This document shows positions 10,641-22,541 of a stretch of DNA of 64,000 nucleotides, one piece after another. The position numbers were made by a program, and so were the translations under genes. Every line of letters begins with the position of its first letter. Positions within the stretch are counted from its first letter, which is position 1. The DNA is from Pyrrhosoma nymphula. Its lineage: Eukaryota > Arthropoda > Insecta > Odonata > Coenagrionidae. Under the pieces are notes generated by a model. It did not search any database. It worked only from the letters and a program-made list of their open reading frames with translations, and was not told the origin of the DNA. The stretch is taken from the NCBI GenBank assembly GCA_963573305.1, contig OY754338.1:45783531-45847530 (forward strand), in the 5' to 3' direction.

Positions 10641-12162
10641 AGGAAGTGGTTACTGCAGACGGACAAAGGCAACTTCCACAGATATTGATAAGAAATCTAG
10701 ACGGCAAGATTAACTCAGTGGTCAACGCGACCGATTGCTAGCTCCTTTGACAGCGAAATCTAACCTCAGGCATGTACGTTGAGCTTGCTACAGGGGGAAC
10801 GGCAACGGCAGCAAGCGATGACGGGCGATACACAGGATTATTGGAATCCTGAAGGGAAACACATGCCATCCAGAGCATCTAAAAAAAACTTTTCTCCCCT
10901 CGGCCCCTGCCTCTCCCCTTTTACCTTTCACCGTTTTCGACCGCTTTGCGTCCTTCCCTCTCTATTCCCCCACAATTCTCCGTCTTCTGACTACTCATAG
11001 ACTCACCAGAGGTTACAATTGGGGTAATTATTCCCACCCCCCATCTCACGACAATCTTAGAAACTCGTCTCGGCAGACTCTACCTTTCACCTCACTGTCC
11101 TCTCTCCCACTTCTGTACAATGTCCAGCGTATAATTTTGTATTTGAGTTTTTAATGTCTAACTTATCTGTAGGTTTTGCAGGATTGTCACAGCAGTCTTT
11201 TCATGCGGAGTTTTCTCTGCAATGAAGTTTTTTGTTACTGATTAGAGCCATATTTTTAACTATTTTCCCTAAATGGTTCCAACAATTTCATGTTTATTTA
11301 CAAAGTGTAAACTTTATAACGCGTAGTAGTATTGGCTATGCAAATTAATATATTTTTTGAGTTTAAATATTTCTACTTACAAATTTAAAGCTGTTGAACC
11401 TATTATTTTTAAAAATGTATAATTTATTTTCTTTTGCATTGACATATCGTCTATATTTTATGGTTTAATCGAATGTATGTATCTTGATCTACCAGATACA
11501 AGGAGTTATGGGGAATAGGGGACTCTTTAAGAATCTCAATCATGCCCCTCAGAATTAATTCACTAATCGATCTTTCCTTTCTCCTTGGTCACAAATTCAT
11601 TGGCGGCGTTTTTTTAAACAACTCTTTTCTTGCAATCCCTTTAAAAATAATATTCATTGGTGACCGTCTACTACTCTAACTGGGCATTCAGGATTCATTG
11701 TCCTTTGCTTATGTGCCAGTGTGTTACCAGCCCGTAGGTTCAAAAACATCGTTGAATTAAACCAATAAGTTACGAATATCCGTAGGCTGAATTCGTGAAA
11801 TTAATGAGCGGAGAAAGTCGCACAATTCAAAATTATACCTCTTTCTTTCCCTCGTGGAATCGCTTGTATTGTTATTTGTAACTCCAATCCTACATCGTAC
11901 ATTCCCTCCTACTCAAACATTTTTTTCCTTAATTTTTTGTGCGTGATTTTCTACTTTTTATTAGATTATATGTTAGGAATCCTAGTATCTAGGAAGGACT
12001 AGGTTTTGAATTTTAAACCCATAATTTATCTCCCGAACTAAAGGAAGTGATCAAATATGATATATCTTCACATCAAGTGTCTTAAATATGACGCACGAAG
12101 TCATTGAAATCGATTGTTAGCACAATAATAAGTGTGAACTTGTGCACAGAGTCATTTTGAAA
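10641..12162. other. Unassigned sequence with a pyrimidine-rich patch
   Basis: A C/T-rich patch lies at about 10892-11105. No gene or mobile element was recognised. Confidence 0.5.
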
Positions 12163-12330
12163 GCCCCGGTGGCGGTGATATTATGTCCTTGCCTGTCATT
12201 CCAAGAATTGCGGGTTCGAATTCCGCCTTCATAGGATTTAAAACTTCCTGGTAAAGGGCTGATTGTTTTTGTCCGTTAAAGATTTAAGTGGTTGAGAGAA
12301 CTAGACAGTCCTAATTTCGCTCCACAATAA
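12163..12330 (+). mobile_element. tRNA-derived SINE remnant
   Basis: GCCCCGGTGGCGGTGAT at 12163 resembles the acceptor/box A side of a tRNA and GCGGGTTCGAATTCCGC at 12210-12226 is a clear T-arm with box B. Between them is GCCTGTCATTCC, which has the form of a GTC anticodon arm. The arms no longer pair well enough for a working tRNA. The tail after 12230 is unrelated AT-rich sequence and its end point is a guess. Confidence 0.55.
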
Positions 12331-12621
12331 AGACACTGTTATTATGTTTATTCGTCAAAAACTTTAAAGCATTAAGATATTGCCTCCCACAAATGCAGGT
12401 ATACCATAAATCTTTCCGTTAATTTTGGTGCAGTACTGTGTTTGTGCCGATTTATATAGGGTCACTGCCTCTGTCGACCATACGGAAGAGGGGAAATAAC
12501 GCATGCCTCAAACGTGGGGTTCAGGAGTCCTCAGAGCGCGAGGTGGGGGGGGAGGGGTGACAAGACTTGGCAGCAAGACAAGAGGGATGCGAGCCACAGA
12601 CCATCGCAGATTTAGACGCTG

Positions 12622-12658
12622 TGGGGGAGGGGAGCATGCCGGGGACACGACAGGGGGC
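12622..12658 (+). other. G-quadruplex candidate
   Basis: Four runs of four to five G with spacers of 1, 8 and 8 bases, inside a GC-rich patch (12530-12700) that also has an eight-G run near 12543. Confidence 0.4.
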
Positions 12659-12837
12659 GGTTAGACGCCGAGACAGAGGACAGATAGACTAACGTCTACG
12701 ATGCTAGCCCGCTAGCCATCTCAGGGTCTTGTGGCAAGGCATATTAGATCACCAACCATCTTCAAAAGCAAAGCTTTCCAGTGAAAACTACGTGGAAATA
12801 ATTTTATGTCACTATATAAATTCCATTATTAATTCAT

Positions 12838-13035
12838 TCGAGAGAGTGGATGAGAATCGAGTCACAAAGCATACTTGAGACAGTGGAGCAAGGGAATGGC
12901 GTGAGAGAACGGGATGAACTGAGATAGTCATTCGCGACTGAGGTGGAAAAACCCTTTAAAAAGAAGGGATATTACAAGTCTTGAGACTGAAGCAAAAGAG
13001 GTATGCAATGATAGGGTAGTATGGAGAAAATTATA
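12838..13035 (+). pseudogene. LINE ORF2 C-terminal remnant
   Basis: In three frames this stretch reads ERVDENRVTKH, then VEKPFKKKG, then EAKEVCNDRVVWRKL. These are the same landmarks, in the same order and spacing, as the frame at 63201-63463 (ERMDESRIT, VEETFKKRN, EAKVVCEDRVFWRKL). Such 'RMDE.R..' and 'EA...C.DR..WR.L' blocks end the reverse-transcriptase ORF of several animal LINE clades. At least two frameshifts and several stops show it is long dead. Confidence 0.6.
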
Positions 13036-14884
13036 AAAACAGATTCAGCTTTACAGGCCTATCACCGAGAATTAATCTTTTTGACCATGCCTACACCGAA
13101 TGAGAACGGCTTGATAGGTATGTATACATAAAATCCTGTTATAATCTCTACATAATACACAATTAATCATCCCTTAACCGTTGTTAAATTTTTATTCATT
13201 TACAAAGATACTTTTTATAGTAAAGGCAAGAGTGGTGTTTTAGCCATTAACTGTATTTAATGTGACGCGAGGTACACCTCGATACGCGGTGTTACATCTC
13301 GATAACCAATGATATCGTTGCTGCGAGATGAATTGCACATGAGAGGGTATATTAATTTATTCAATCCTTGATTAGAAAATATTTTAGATGATAGTTAAAT
13401 AATTTTGTTGACACTTTGAAAATAGTCACAGTATTAAGCCGCAGAAAATTAAAAAGCGCGCAGCACACGAGCATGCTGTTTTAAGAAAGTTAGTACGTAT
13501 CTACTCCAAATAACATAAATACATGTGTGTAAAATACATTAAAAAATTCATTTATTTAAAGTCAAGTTAATGAAAATTTTCGTGTCTTGTTTGAAACTGA
13601 TTTAAAAAAAAGTTATTTCTGTGTTTAATTTTAAATTTCAAGTCTGGGAGTAATTTCAAAGTTTTGTGGGTACCCTATAAGCGAGTGTGTGGGTTTTATT
13701 TTATACATTATGAATCACCGTATAACTTTGTAAAACATCACTTGTTATTATAGTTTTTTGCAGTGAATTTTTCCAGAGGTACTAAATTGACATGTAATAG
13801 GAAGAAAACTGGAATCTTTCACGCAATTTGAAATTGTCAATGCAAGAAGAGTAAACCTGGTGGACAACCTGAACTTGGAACAGCACTCTCCCCTTGGGTT
13901 TACAAAGGCGTAGCTACACTCTTGGAAAACCTTAGCTATAGAGTACAGCAACATATCTCTTTATCCATACTAAGTAATTACCCCTCAGCCTAACTCAGGG
14001 AGCTTTCCCTAACTTTAAGCTCGTTACAGCTTCATTTAGTCACACGGCCGGCGAAAACCGATAAATCGAAAGTTCTGGTTTTTATTGCTAATAAAATGGA
14101 ACTACAGGCTTAAACAAAAAAAACCTCAGAAAACCAAATGAAGCAGAATATAATTTTTATTCTTAATTGGACAAATATATTGGTTGAATAAAGAAATGCA
14201 TTTTTGTCGAGTATGTTTTCGGAAATGACGCACTGAAAATGCTGCGCTCTATTTTATGCACAAACGCTCATACTAAAGGCATAATAAATAAGACAAAACA
14301 GTGCGACAAACGAATCAGAAAATATATGAAAAATATTTATACAGATCATAGTGTGAGTAACTAATATTTTACGATGGGTGACAGATGCAATGTAAGAAAG
14401 TTCATTTATTCAAATTCATGTCTTCATTTCATCATGATCATTACACGTCACCGAGTACATGAAAACAATTTAGTGACTTTATCATTGCTGTAGGACTTGA
14501 ATATCGCCTGCACCCATTTGAAAGCGAAAGCAGACGCGAAGTGAAGAGTCTAATTGCATCTCATACTCCGTGATTCTGGAACAAGGTTACCCCCAAATAT
14601 AAGTTTCGCGATGTATTTCGGTGTCGATATTTTCGGATCCGTGGGAGTGTCTCTCAGAGCTTCTACTTGACCTACTCTCAACCTCCAATTATAGAAACGA
14701 TAACTCTCGCGCCTTAACTACTACTTGCTGAAATATGCTTGTGTCCTTTGGACAAAGGAGAAAGGATGCTAATCACATCTTTTTAAACGTGGAGATTTGT
14801 AAGTGGTAACATCAATGAGTTTTTTGCATAAGATATTTTACGTTCTATTGGAAGATATCAATGCTCTATTGCCTTAATAACTAA
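13036..14884. other. Unassigned sequence
   Basis: No gene or mobile element recognised. The sequence is AT-rich with short random frames. Confidence 0.5.
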
Positions 14885-15305
14885 CTACCATGGCCAGTTG
14901 ATGCCAATAACTCCTCTGGCCTCGCCAAGAACGTTATCCTTCAGCGTTGTAAGTCTGACTGCTGTCTCTTGTTCTGCCTCTCCTATTTTGCGAAGATCTG
15001 TCCTAAGCTGATCCTTCGATCTATGTCTTGGGCGTCCTCGCATCCTCGGTCTTGGCATGGCATGGCATTCCATACATTTTTCAGTAATGATTATTTTCCC
15101 ATCTTAAAACATGACCCATCCATGTAAAGCGTCTGATTGTGATAATTTCAATCATATCTGAGGCATCATAAATGCCCCAGATATGATTAAAAGATGTCAT
15201 GAATAGCCCGATAATAGAAAATGTCATGAAGTATCTACCTTTTTTTATCTTCCAGCATTCATCATGTAACTTGGAGCAAAGATAGTCTTTGAACCATACT
15301 TTCAA
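14885..15305 (-). pseudogene. LINE ORF2 C-terminal remnant
   Basis: On the minus strand an upstream frame ends in IEIITIRRFTWMGHVLRWEN, the familiar '..RRL.WLGHVLRM' block of LINE reverse-transcriptase C-termini. After a frameshift near 15070 the next frame reads MRGRPRHRSKDQLRTDLRKI and ends in GVIGINWPW. This matches the 'GRPR.RW.DQ...DLRKIG' block and the usual tryptophan-rich end of endonuclease/reverse-transcriptase LINEs. The catalytic domains are missing. The fragment is a truncated 3' end, oriented opposite to the LINE tails at 12.8 and 63.2 kb. The exact clade is not assignable by eye. Confidence 0.7.
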
Positions 15306-16192
15306 ATTTAATTAGTTTATTTACAATGTTCTGTGGCGTTGTCCACACCTCAGTATCTCCACACCTCAATGGTTTTCGCTGAGACAGTTGTTTTCCAAAT
15401 CCGTAATTTATTTTACTTAGAAAACAGTTGACTCTTCATGGCCTAATTAAAGATCAGTGGCTTCTGTTAGCTACTGCTAGTCTGATATGAGTCTCATTTT
15501 CATTCCAGTTATTTCTGTTTATTAGTAATTCGAGACAGTTTACTTCTTCCACATTTTGAAATACATGTTTTCCCCTTTATGTGCTTAGTTTATGCCATCC
15601 TTATCATAATGTCTACTTTAAACGTACTCTACTAAGCGTAACTCTATCCAGCAGGCCTGTTTCTAGAACAAATTCTCACGGGGCAGTCAAAACTAACACA
15701 GCCATGAACCGATAGTGAAATGCACAGTACTCGTGGTAAAATTCCTGATTTCTGAAATGCCAGAAAAATTCTAATCTAAAACAAATTTCTAATGGGGCAA
15801 TCTGCCAATTTTTAGCCAGCGAAATAAGTCAGTCTGAAGTAACTGATAGTTTTTGCATGCCAACCTGCATACCCTCCAAATTTGGGCACTCCAATAGAAG
15901 TACTTGGCAGAGAGTGACTTCAAAGTATTTCATTTTTTCAATCAACCTTAAAAAAACTACATCCGTTATGCTGTGTAATGTTCTTCGTATCCACTTACTC
16001 AGAAGTTCACGCGGCCCTGAATTTATTGTGATATCTGCATTTGAATTCCCAATGCAAACATAATTTTAACCATTTCTCTCTCGTATCATTTTCGCTTTTC
16101 ATTCTCAGAAAGCTAGCAGAAGATTTTTTGAAAATTTCAACTTCTTATTTCAAGATAGTTGAAGAGCTTACTTGGTGGAAATTCGACATGAT
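15306..16192. other. Unassigned sequence
   Basis: This may contain more decayed LINE sequence upstream of the minus-strand remnant, but I could not align it. No other feature was seen. Confidence 0.4.
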
Positions 16193-16410
16193 ATAATAAT
16201 AAGAACTTTGTAATATTCCACACTGTTTTATTGCTAGTAAACAAGCCTAACCGGTTTTAATGTATACACATCATCATCAGAGGCAAAATGCCTCTGCATT
16301 TGCTCTCTGAGGCATTTTGCTTCTGATGATGATGTGTATACATTGAAACCGGTTAGTCTTGTTTACTAGTAATAAAACAGTATGGCATATTACAAAGTTC
16401 TTATTATTAT
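16193..16410. mobile_element. Fold-back hairpin element 1
   Basis: Two arms of about 100 bp, beginning ATAATAATAAGAACTTTGTA and ending in its complement, meet around an AGGCA..TGCCT centre at 16281-16320. A handful of mismatches separate the arms. The right arm carries CTGATGA, T, GATG..CATT, GAA, ACCGGT, T, a hammerhead-like layout. No coding sequence. TGTTCTTATT follows directly. Confidence 0.75.
16323..16349 (+). ncRNA. Hammerhead-like core in fold-back 1
   Basis: CTGATGA, one extra T, stem II GATG/CATT with a wobble pair, GAA, the self-complementary block ACCGGT and then T as the cleavage base. Stem I pairing with the flanks is poor, so activity is doubtful. Confidence 0.4.
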
Positions 16411-16467
16411 GTTCTTATTTCAGTATCTACTGTTATCTACTGTTTCACCTAGTAACTATATCATAAT

Positions 16468-16633
16468 TCATGACGAATAAAACACTTAGTAATCTTCCAC
16501 AGGTTAATTTAATGGCACGACACGTTTCACCACTCTATGGCATAACCACTTGCACATGATTATGCCACAGAGTGGTGAGACGTGTCGTGCCATTCAATCA
16601 ATCTGTGGAAGATTACTGCTTTATTCATCATGA
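16468..16633. mobile_element. Fold-back hairpin element 2
   Basis: Arms of about 80 bp (TCATGACGAATAAA.. and its complement) surround a short centre near 16545-16555. The arms share GGCACGACACGT and CACCACTCT. Element 1 ends only 57 bp to the left. The arms contain GTGGT(GA)AAACGTG, a decayed form of the same GAAAC block. No coding potential. Confidence 0.7.
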
Positions 16634-17053
16634 ATATCGGCAACATCCACCAGGTCCAGCCTGACACAGTCATTTTTATTTGTTCATTCATTGGCGAATT
16701 AATGCCGAAATTGAAGCCAAAATGGAGTAGTTCCAAACAAATGACACTACAGTTGGCTCCTATTGCTGGAGAAATGTTAAAATATTCTGATATCTGAAGC
16801 CATTGGACGGGATTGTCACATCGTTTGGAAGATAAATCTGTGAAGCGGGTTGCATCTAGACTTGATCAAGACATGATCTAGACCTGTTTATGTAATTTTC
16901 AGTGAGGAAAGAAGTAGAGTGTGCAACTATCATTTCGGCAGTGTATTTTTCTCACTTACTCGCTTTTATCATTTCTAGAGATATAGCACGAGAACAAAAT
17001 AATATACTCCATGTCATGCTGAAATTCGTCTGATCTGAATTTTTAAAGTAGGT
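16634..17053. other. Unassigned sequence
   Basis: No feature recognised. Confidence 0.45.
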
Positions 17054-17196
17054 AATCTAAGCCTAGCGAGCAGCCCTCGGCTCTATATCGGCTCCCAACC
17101 TCTTTACAACAACTGCGTTGCACTATCAGTTCGCTCGTAATATTTTTTTAATCGAAGTGTGTGGCTTCCTTAGTAATATATTTAACTCGCGAATTA
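17054..17196 (+). repeat. Diverged direct repeat, copy A
   Basis: Matches 17609-17757: AATCTAAGC, TATCGGCTCCCAACC, TTCGCTC and GGTTTCCTTA/GGCTTCCTTA followed by a terminal GAATTA. The two copies are about 555 bp apart in the same orientation. Confidence 0.5.
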
Positions 17197-17484
17197 CATG
17201 TTTTTTCTCTGCAGGATGCCAAATGCTCGCAGTCTATTCGAGATATGGTATAGCCAGTGTAAAGTAGCATCTCTTTTTCACTTTTTATCGGAGAATCTTC
17301 CTACTAATCGCTCGATAAATCATAGTTTCTTTGACGAAGTGGAGCAAATGATTATAGTATCTGTTTCCCCCACGCACTGTCTGAAGTCATTGTCATTTCC
17401 AGGTAATTCTAGTGGATAATTAGTTCAAAATCGGAGTTGATTTGAGAGGGGAAAAGGAAACAGAAGTTTTAGGAGAATGGTAAA

Positions 17485-17527
17485 TTTATCCCATCCTGAG
17501 CTTTGGCCACGCTCAGGATGGGATAAA
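17485..17527. repeat. Perfect 17 bp stem hairpin
   Basis: TTTATCCCATCCTGAGC and its exact complement flank a 9-base loop TTTGGCCAC. It lies between the two direct repeats. It is too short for a typical animal microRNA precursor; a tiny MITE or palindromic binding site is possible. Confidence 0.7.
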
Positions 17528-17608
17528 CTGGAAGAGAAGGCTAAAAAAATAAAGGTATTTTAACAAACTGCATGGTTGTGGAGGGGAAATGTTTGGTAGT
17601 GGGTATTT

Positions 17609-17757
17609 AATCTAAGCGTAACGAGTAACCTACGACTCTTTATCGGCTCCCAACCGGCTTATTTCTTTCATGAGATGTAGAAATGGATGTTCGCTCTTAA
17701 CAGTTTTTAACCGACGCTTGAGGTTTCCTTAACATTTTATTTATTTCAAGGGAATTA
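17609..17757 (+). repeat. Diverged direct repeat, copy B
   Basis: Partner of 17054-17196. Confidence 0.5.
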
Positions 17758-18602
17758 ATTAAATCTCCTAGTCTGTACGTTCATCGTCGTAAATTGGTAG
17801 TAAAACTTAGTGGTAGTCACCTGCGCAAAGAGTGACTTCAAGGAGGGGAAGTTTTTCATGGAAAAGGGGTCGCCATAGGTGAGGGTAGCAAATAGTAGGA
17901 AATGCTGCCAACAAAACTACATTTAACTTGAGAGGGCGAGAAAGTGTCAGCAGTGCGATTCACGACAGTATTTATTATCCAAACAACACTGGATGTAAAT
18001 ACGCTGTTATTTTTCGAAATCAATCGGAGAGGCAACCTAATAAATAGTCATATAAAGCATCTTGTTGATGCGAATGACATAAAGAGCATTATGATGTAGG
18101 CATCAAAAGATCTTTCAGAACCCTGCTAGTCAACTAAATACTACCTAACGCCCCCGAGGGAGGTGATAACTTGTAGAAGATGGACTCACTTCACTGAAAA
18201 ATGTATGCTACGTAACAACCACCACACACACACTTTCAGACTTCTTTAATGATTATTCTCTCACTCAATTTAATCTTCACCGTTCATCAAAAACACATAT
18301 ACGTAACTCAAAAACTTCTTTGTTCTGCTGCTTCACTTGCATGCAAATTTTTATCAGTTACAACATGCATCAATAAAATGAACAAGTTGCCCACATTCCC
18401 AAATTTCACTCAAGGTATTCTATCTAAAAATTGAGGCCTATGATTAGTGTAATAAAACTATGATAAGTGTAGTATGTAGGCATTACAAGTATAAAATTAC
18501 TGTGCAAAATTCTTAATTAACATTTTTAATCTCAGACTTCAGCGATGTCGGCCTATTAGGTCATAATCAAGAGAATTACATCATCCGACAAATCCACTAG
18601 AA
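17758..18602. other. Unassigned sequence
   Basis: No gene or repeat recognised. Confidence 0.45.
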
Positions 18603-18780
18603 CCGGGTTTCCCAAACCTTTCCTGCGATGGAAAACTTAGTAAATCCTGAAATTTTAACAGAACACCTTGCTTTCTTTCAAAATGTTAAACCATTACGTT
18701 TAGGTAGCAGGTTATAAAATCATTCTACGTTCCCCGGAACTCCCATTGACCTTCCGCGGAACATAGTTTGGGAAACCCTG
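18603..18780. mobile_element. hAT-type MITE with 8 bp target duplication
   Basis: The ends are inverted: C(C)GGGTTTCCCAAAC at the left and the complement of CAGGGTTTCCCAAAC at the right, the usual form of hAT termini. The 8 bases before it (CACTAGAA) and after it (CACTAAAA) differ at one position, as expected for a hAT target-site duplication. The 178 bp length and lack of coding sequence make it a non-autonomous element. Bases such as CTGCGATGG near the left end and CCGCGG near the right suggest further imperfect subterminal pairing. Confidence 0.8.
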
Positions 18781-21700
18781 CACTAAAACAACAATCAATA
18801 TAGAGTTTAAGACTCTTAAAGAGCAAGAAAGCTGGCAATGAAAGCTTGTAACCTTAAGAACCCCGGTAATCAAACGTGGAGATTACCATGCGCGGAACTA
18901 GTGGTCTCTTCCATCGAAGGAGTCTTATGCGCGTAACGGCCACCATGTTTTGCTACCACTATACTTGTTACATCTCTCTCGTCCAATTCCGAGGCCTCGG
19001 TATTCTTCCGAGCTGGGTCTCCGTTCCCCATTCTTATGGATGGCATGGCTCCAAAAAAACGCCGTACCTCCGACAAGAGCTTCAACCTGTTGGTCATTAA
19101 GGGAGAAAAAAATCCCCCCACGTGATTCATGTGCCTCGCCGGTGTAAGGCGTTAGGGCTCACTCATTCTATCCCTATCCGAAAGCGAGGTGTTCCTGTCG
19201 TCCTATAATTATATAGAGGCAGAAGGATGTATCGTCGAAGAGCGGATGTTGTTTTATTATTTCCATTCGCCGAACGAGCGACAAGTCTCGCTGAGAGAAG
19301 GGAACCAACACGTGGAAGTTAATTACGGTTGTTCCCCCATGTACGTTTACGACACGGATACCAGTGAATAATCATCTCGTTATCTATTCGGACGCGAAAG
19401 AAACACATAGTAGGCATTCGAAAGGCCCACTTCTGGGGATGTTTACGGAAAAACCGAAAGAAGAAGGATTGACTATGAGAAAAACGAGGATGTTAAAAAA
19501 TGAGTCATTTTTTAAGGTGCCCAACCTAATTTAGCTACCTTTAATTTACATGCATATTTGTACCGTCTCTCCATTCAGGTTTGAGCACGGTAAAAATCAT
19601 CCACATTGGTGGCGATCCTAGGAACCATTTTTTATTTAACATCTTCACGCTACCCAATCCTCAAAAAATGAAACTTAGGAAGTAGTGCAAGACAAAATTT
19701 TATCGTAAATATTGAATATACGATTTAGGTGTATGAAACGAGTACAAAATGTATATGATTTAGACTTTAATTTTTGTCCTGCTCAATAATAGTAAAATAT
19801 TTTATGGCAAAATAAAACAAATTAGGTAATTTAAATTGGCCTAATCATATAAAATTCTCGCAAACAGTCGTGAACTACAATATTAAATGGCGTCCACTAA
19901 CGTCGGCCCAAATAGTTGATAAATTTTTTTATCATAAGATACAGAAATGAAAAAGGGATTTTAAGTTGACTTGTTAACTAAAAAAATTTAATTTTCCACA
20001 CAACTTTTCGTAGAATACTACCTTAAAGTAATTTCATATTCGTTGGCCGTATTATTCGGGAGTTTTAAATACATCAAAGACGAGATTAACTGCGAGAGTG
20101 TACATATAATTAAACAACAAATAGATTTTAGCCATAAATATGAAATTTTTCATTCAATGCTAATTCTTGTAGAGTTTTCGTAGTCCGATTGACTCCCTAA
20201 ATTCTTAGAAGCGTCCTTCGACATCCAGGACGAATTGTTGAGATGGGTTAATACACTATGCAACGCCACTTTCCCTTTAACCTAATTAATCGTAAGAAGA
20301 ACTGAAAGTTAAAGAGTGAATTTACCGCACACAGGCATGGGTTGATGAAAAATAGGGAAGCCATGGTAATAAGAAGTCTCGAATGAAAAAAATGCAGTCT
20401 CTCTTTTGCCCGCCAACGTCCCAAAGGCAAACTGAAAGCAAACAAATCAAGAACTTTCCGAAAGTCTCATTCAATCACGAAATATGTATTGGGCTGTTTC
20501 ATAACGCGGATTAAATTTCCTGACACTAACCCTCCGAGGGAAATATTTGGCTTCACTTCCACTAACCGGGTAGCCAGAGTGTGATATTGCATGCGATCCC
20601 ATTTTAAACTCAATATTCTACCACGCTGTTTTCACGGTAGGAGGAGAATACAACAAAGACATCCAGCATTAATGAAAATTTCAGATTAGTGAAGCCACAA
20701 AATGAGAAATTTCTTCATAAAAACAATTGGTCACGTAAAAAAATAAAGTCTTACCTAATGTCTTTGAAATGTCTAAAGTCCTAATGTCTTTGAAAAAAGT
20801 AAAATTTGACTTTCAATTAAACAGGACAATATTTTACCATAACATCTACTGATTTATATCTGTATAGTTTAGATCAGAAGATATAATGTTGGACACGCAG
20901 GAGATATCATCAAATTCAGCGCAAAGAAGATGCAAAAGAAAATACGTAAAAGAACGACAAAACATTCATCAAAGAAACTTGAAATGTTAATTCACGAATA
21001 CCTGTTTCAATACGATATATTTTTAACGGATTTAATTCTCATCCAGGACAACATACGAGTGAATTCTACCAGTCATGCGCCTTGGAAGTAGGTCAATTTA
21101 TTTGCCAATAAGTAGCAAGTTATGTTGTCCCACATTGAAATCGTACAATGCCGAGAATCCTTAAATGTGAAATTGGATTCCTTGCTTCAAAATACCGTGG
21201 TCGATATTTCTCGGAGAATTCTTCCAAAAAAATATTATTTCATGAAATATGCTCTGGGCCGTCATCAGATGATTCATGGAAGAATTGTCAATCTAAGCAA
21301 ATGTGTACGAGGAGACAAGAGAAGGATTTCAATGTTTTATCAGGTCAATTTGCAAATTAAGTTACATAAATTGCTCAACTACTTCGAACATTGAAACAGC
21401 ATTCATTAGAAAATGTGAATCATTGGTAAATTTTTGGTTACCTTAGTGTCCGAAAAAGCGTTGAAGACTACATTAACTTTCGCATAACTTCCACTCCCTC
21501 AAAAGTGCTTTCTTCTCAGCAACTCAAATTCGTATCAACAATCCATTACTTATTCTACATTTCAATCAGGCAAAGATATTCATTATCTCCCTTCTTCCAG
21601 GCTTCAAAAAAATTCCCCGATGATGGTCATTCGCACCTATCAAAGTATCTAAATATTTTGTATCCGCTATTTACTTCAGAATTACTCTATATCAATCGTT

Positions 21701-21920
21701 GCGAAGATTTAGACGACAAGATATTAATATATTACTGGAGCATTCAAAGTATGGGGTGAAACTAAAAGCTTTTACATCTTTCACATAAATATTCAGTGTA
21801 AAAAAGTCACAAAGGAATAACAATGCTATTTTCTCGGAGTCATTAGGAATTATATAACTGTTTTAAATCACATAAGTCGTAACATTTCTATGATGGTTTG
21901 TCATTACGCGTATTATAAAT
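18781..21920. other. Unassigned sequence
   Basis: About 3 kb without a recognisable gene. 18880-19150 is somewhat richer in GC, with open frames of 65-86 codons that show no known motif. A small duplication of CCTAATGTCTTTGAAA occurs at 20754-20796. Confidence 0.45.
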
Positions 21921-22541
21921 GGGTCATTCCACCTCAATTCAACAAACGTTTGTCCCTTAGGGTTTCAGATTTTGATAAAAATTGGTGTATGGGTACAATA
22001 TTAACTCAAACTGAATACCCTCAAACCTTTTTGTGAAAAAAAAATTTTTGAGTAAATTATGCATATTTTAATTTTTAGCAAAAATCCGAGCCTTAAATCA
22101 TATTATCACTTATATCTCCGCTTGTAATTGTCATACAACAATGGTTAATAACTTTTATTAAAGCTAAATCTTTATTGAATGCAAATATATCAATAAAAAA
22201 TTATTTTCATCGATACCCTATTGTTGGAAATTACTAATGTTTAGAAAATTGTTAATAAACTTTTCTCAAATACTCCATTTCAGAATCGGCCGAATCTTTT
22301 TTCCGTAATTTAAACATATCCAGATAACTACACAAAAAATAAAATTTAGTGTAAATTCATAAATGCGTTTTTTATAAATATTTAAACATTTACAATTTTC
22401 TCTCGCGCCGCCCGTCAACTTCCCATTTGGAATACATGCAGCAGACACGCGATGCAAGCCTAAACATTTCCTAATTGCTCAAGGTCGTGGCTATATGAGA
22501 TAAAAATATATAATAAACTATGAATGTTAACAACAATTTTT
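21921..22541 (+). repeat. Left terminal inverted repeat
   Basis: About 620 bp, the reverse complement of the right end except for scattered substitutions. It contains one copy of the 178 bp unit. It ends within TTAACAACAATTTTTA, matching the start of the right repeat. Confidence 0.8.

Noticed and set aside
16468..16633. Hammerhead core in fold-back 2
   Set aside because: The ACGT block is followed by G, which is not a permitted cleavage base, and CTGANGA is absent; kept only as a fold-back.
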